DNA from: Lentisphaerota bacterium
Lineage (GTDB): Bacteria; Verrucomicrobiota; Lentisphaeria; Victivallales; Victivallaceae
Reading direction: 5' to 3'
NCBI GenBank assembly: GCA_015061525.1
Contig: SUWK01000007.1
Location: 1 to 62,274 of the forward strand
DNA: 62,274 nt
The position numbers and the translations under genes were made by a program. Shown in pieces: positions 62,026-62,274 of this stretch. The notes beneath the pieces were generated by a model. The model saw nothing but the letters and a program-made list of their open reading frames with translations, was not told where the DNA came from and searched no databases. Numbering within the stretch: position 1 is the first letter of the stretch; each line of letters starts with the position of its first letter.

Positions 62026-62274
62026 GCTCTGTTACCAATATAGGTTGACAACATATTGCGCACGCAAGTTGTGGAGGGTGTTAGCAGCGTTCAGTTTGCT
62101 TGAGGGGCGGGACACTGCGTTTCCCTCCCCTCAAACTCCCCTCCCTAAAGAGCCTTCCCGTGACTGTTGCGGGGCATTGGGTTCTTCCATTAAGTTATTG
62201 CGCCTGCGCTCCCGGGGCGAGTGCCTTTGGCACTCTTTCCGGTCGCTCGCGGCTTATTGCTCGTCCTCCGCTCA
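62026..62274 (+). repeat. Dispersed repeat copy C (partial, cut by window end)
   Basis: From GCTCTGTTACCAATATAGG the sequence follows the reverse complement of copy B (26427 downward) closely to about 62190. It then has a different central hairpin, GAGTGCC-TTT-GGCACTC, and returns to the shared GCTCGTCCTCCGCTCA at the window end. Confidence 0.82.

Noticed and set aside
1-62274. CRISPR arrays and tRNA or rRNA genes
   Set aside because: I saw no regularly spaced direct repeats, cas genes, tRNA cloverleaf sequences or rRNA segments. A tRNA scan was not possible here, so a missed tRNA cannot be fully excluded.
1-62274. Circular replicon (window ends joining in the same repeat)
   Set aside because: The ends overlap only as copies of a dispersed repeat, with about 10 bp missing, and the content is chromosomal housekeeping genes without a plasmid replication gene.

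Overview
This window looks like one stretch of chromosome from a diderm (Gram-negative-type) bacterium of roughly 50% GC. It encodes a Kdo-pathway isomerase, an LptE-like lipoprotein, a BamD-like TPR protein, a Kdo/LPS-type kinase, RseP and an ABC O-antigen exporter. The ECF-type sigma factor paired with a Ser/Thr kinase, Asp23-like proteins outside the Firmicutes and a short NAD-glutamate dehydrogenase hint at the PVC superphylum, perhaps Lentisphaerota. That placement is inference and was not tested by any search. Several promoters have the form TTGNNN-16/17-TATNNT.

Layout. 1-650: repeat debris and an attenuator-like leader. 650-2890 (+): aroF and pheA. 2896-16322 (-): a long co-directional run from hisE down to mutS (hisE, hisG, kdsD, a TPR protein, lptE, trkH, trkA, HIT, an M19 peptidase, lepA, an Asp23/AmaP-like protein, maf, folB, mutS), many with ATGA-type overlaps. 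16564-22985 (+): a hydrolase, a 308-bp inverted-repeat element, gltA, rmuC, a small unknown protein and priA. 23092-25831 (-): ispG and rseP. 25984-26427: a 444-bp dispersed repeat. 26496-30245 (-): glutamate dehydrogenase and an aminotransferase. 30333-42986 (-): a 13-gene surface-polysaccharide operon containing Wzm/Wzt-like export genes, two DegT-type aminotransferases, an ATP-grasp enzyme, three glycosyltransferases, an epimerase and the complete dTDP-L-rhamnose set rfbBACD. 43170-53850: a secreted esterase, an MBL hydrolase, a UDG, argG, an LPS kinase, rnc, acpS, aroQ, accB, accC, an Asp23 protein and a radical SAM protein.

The most interesting part is 53905-60911, a 7,007-bp AT-richer island bounded by two copies of one IS4-type inverted repeat. 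A 62-bp palindromic mini-IS marks the left edge and a 978-bp dead IS4 marks the right edge. The same 9 bp, AACATATCA, flanks the outside of the whole unit but neither IS end alone, which is the signature of a composite transposon. It landed inside a copy of the inverted-repeat element also found before gltA, so the two halves of that element now lie 7 kb apart. The cargo is two DUF4878-like lipoproteins, a zinc-ribbon/TM2 protein, an Lgt-like enzyme, a small four-helix membrane protein, an ECF sigma/kinase pair and the 3' part of coaX. The membrane-protein/Lgt/TM2 operon has a good promoter followed by a leader of about 317 nt with mutually exclusive hairpins, one followed by eight U's, so it is a riboswitch or attenuator candidate.

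Both window ends lie in copies of the 444-bp repeat, in the same orientation and almost at the same internal point. This suggests the window is a contig that broke in that repeat.
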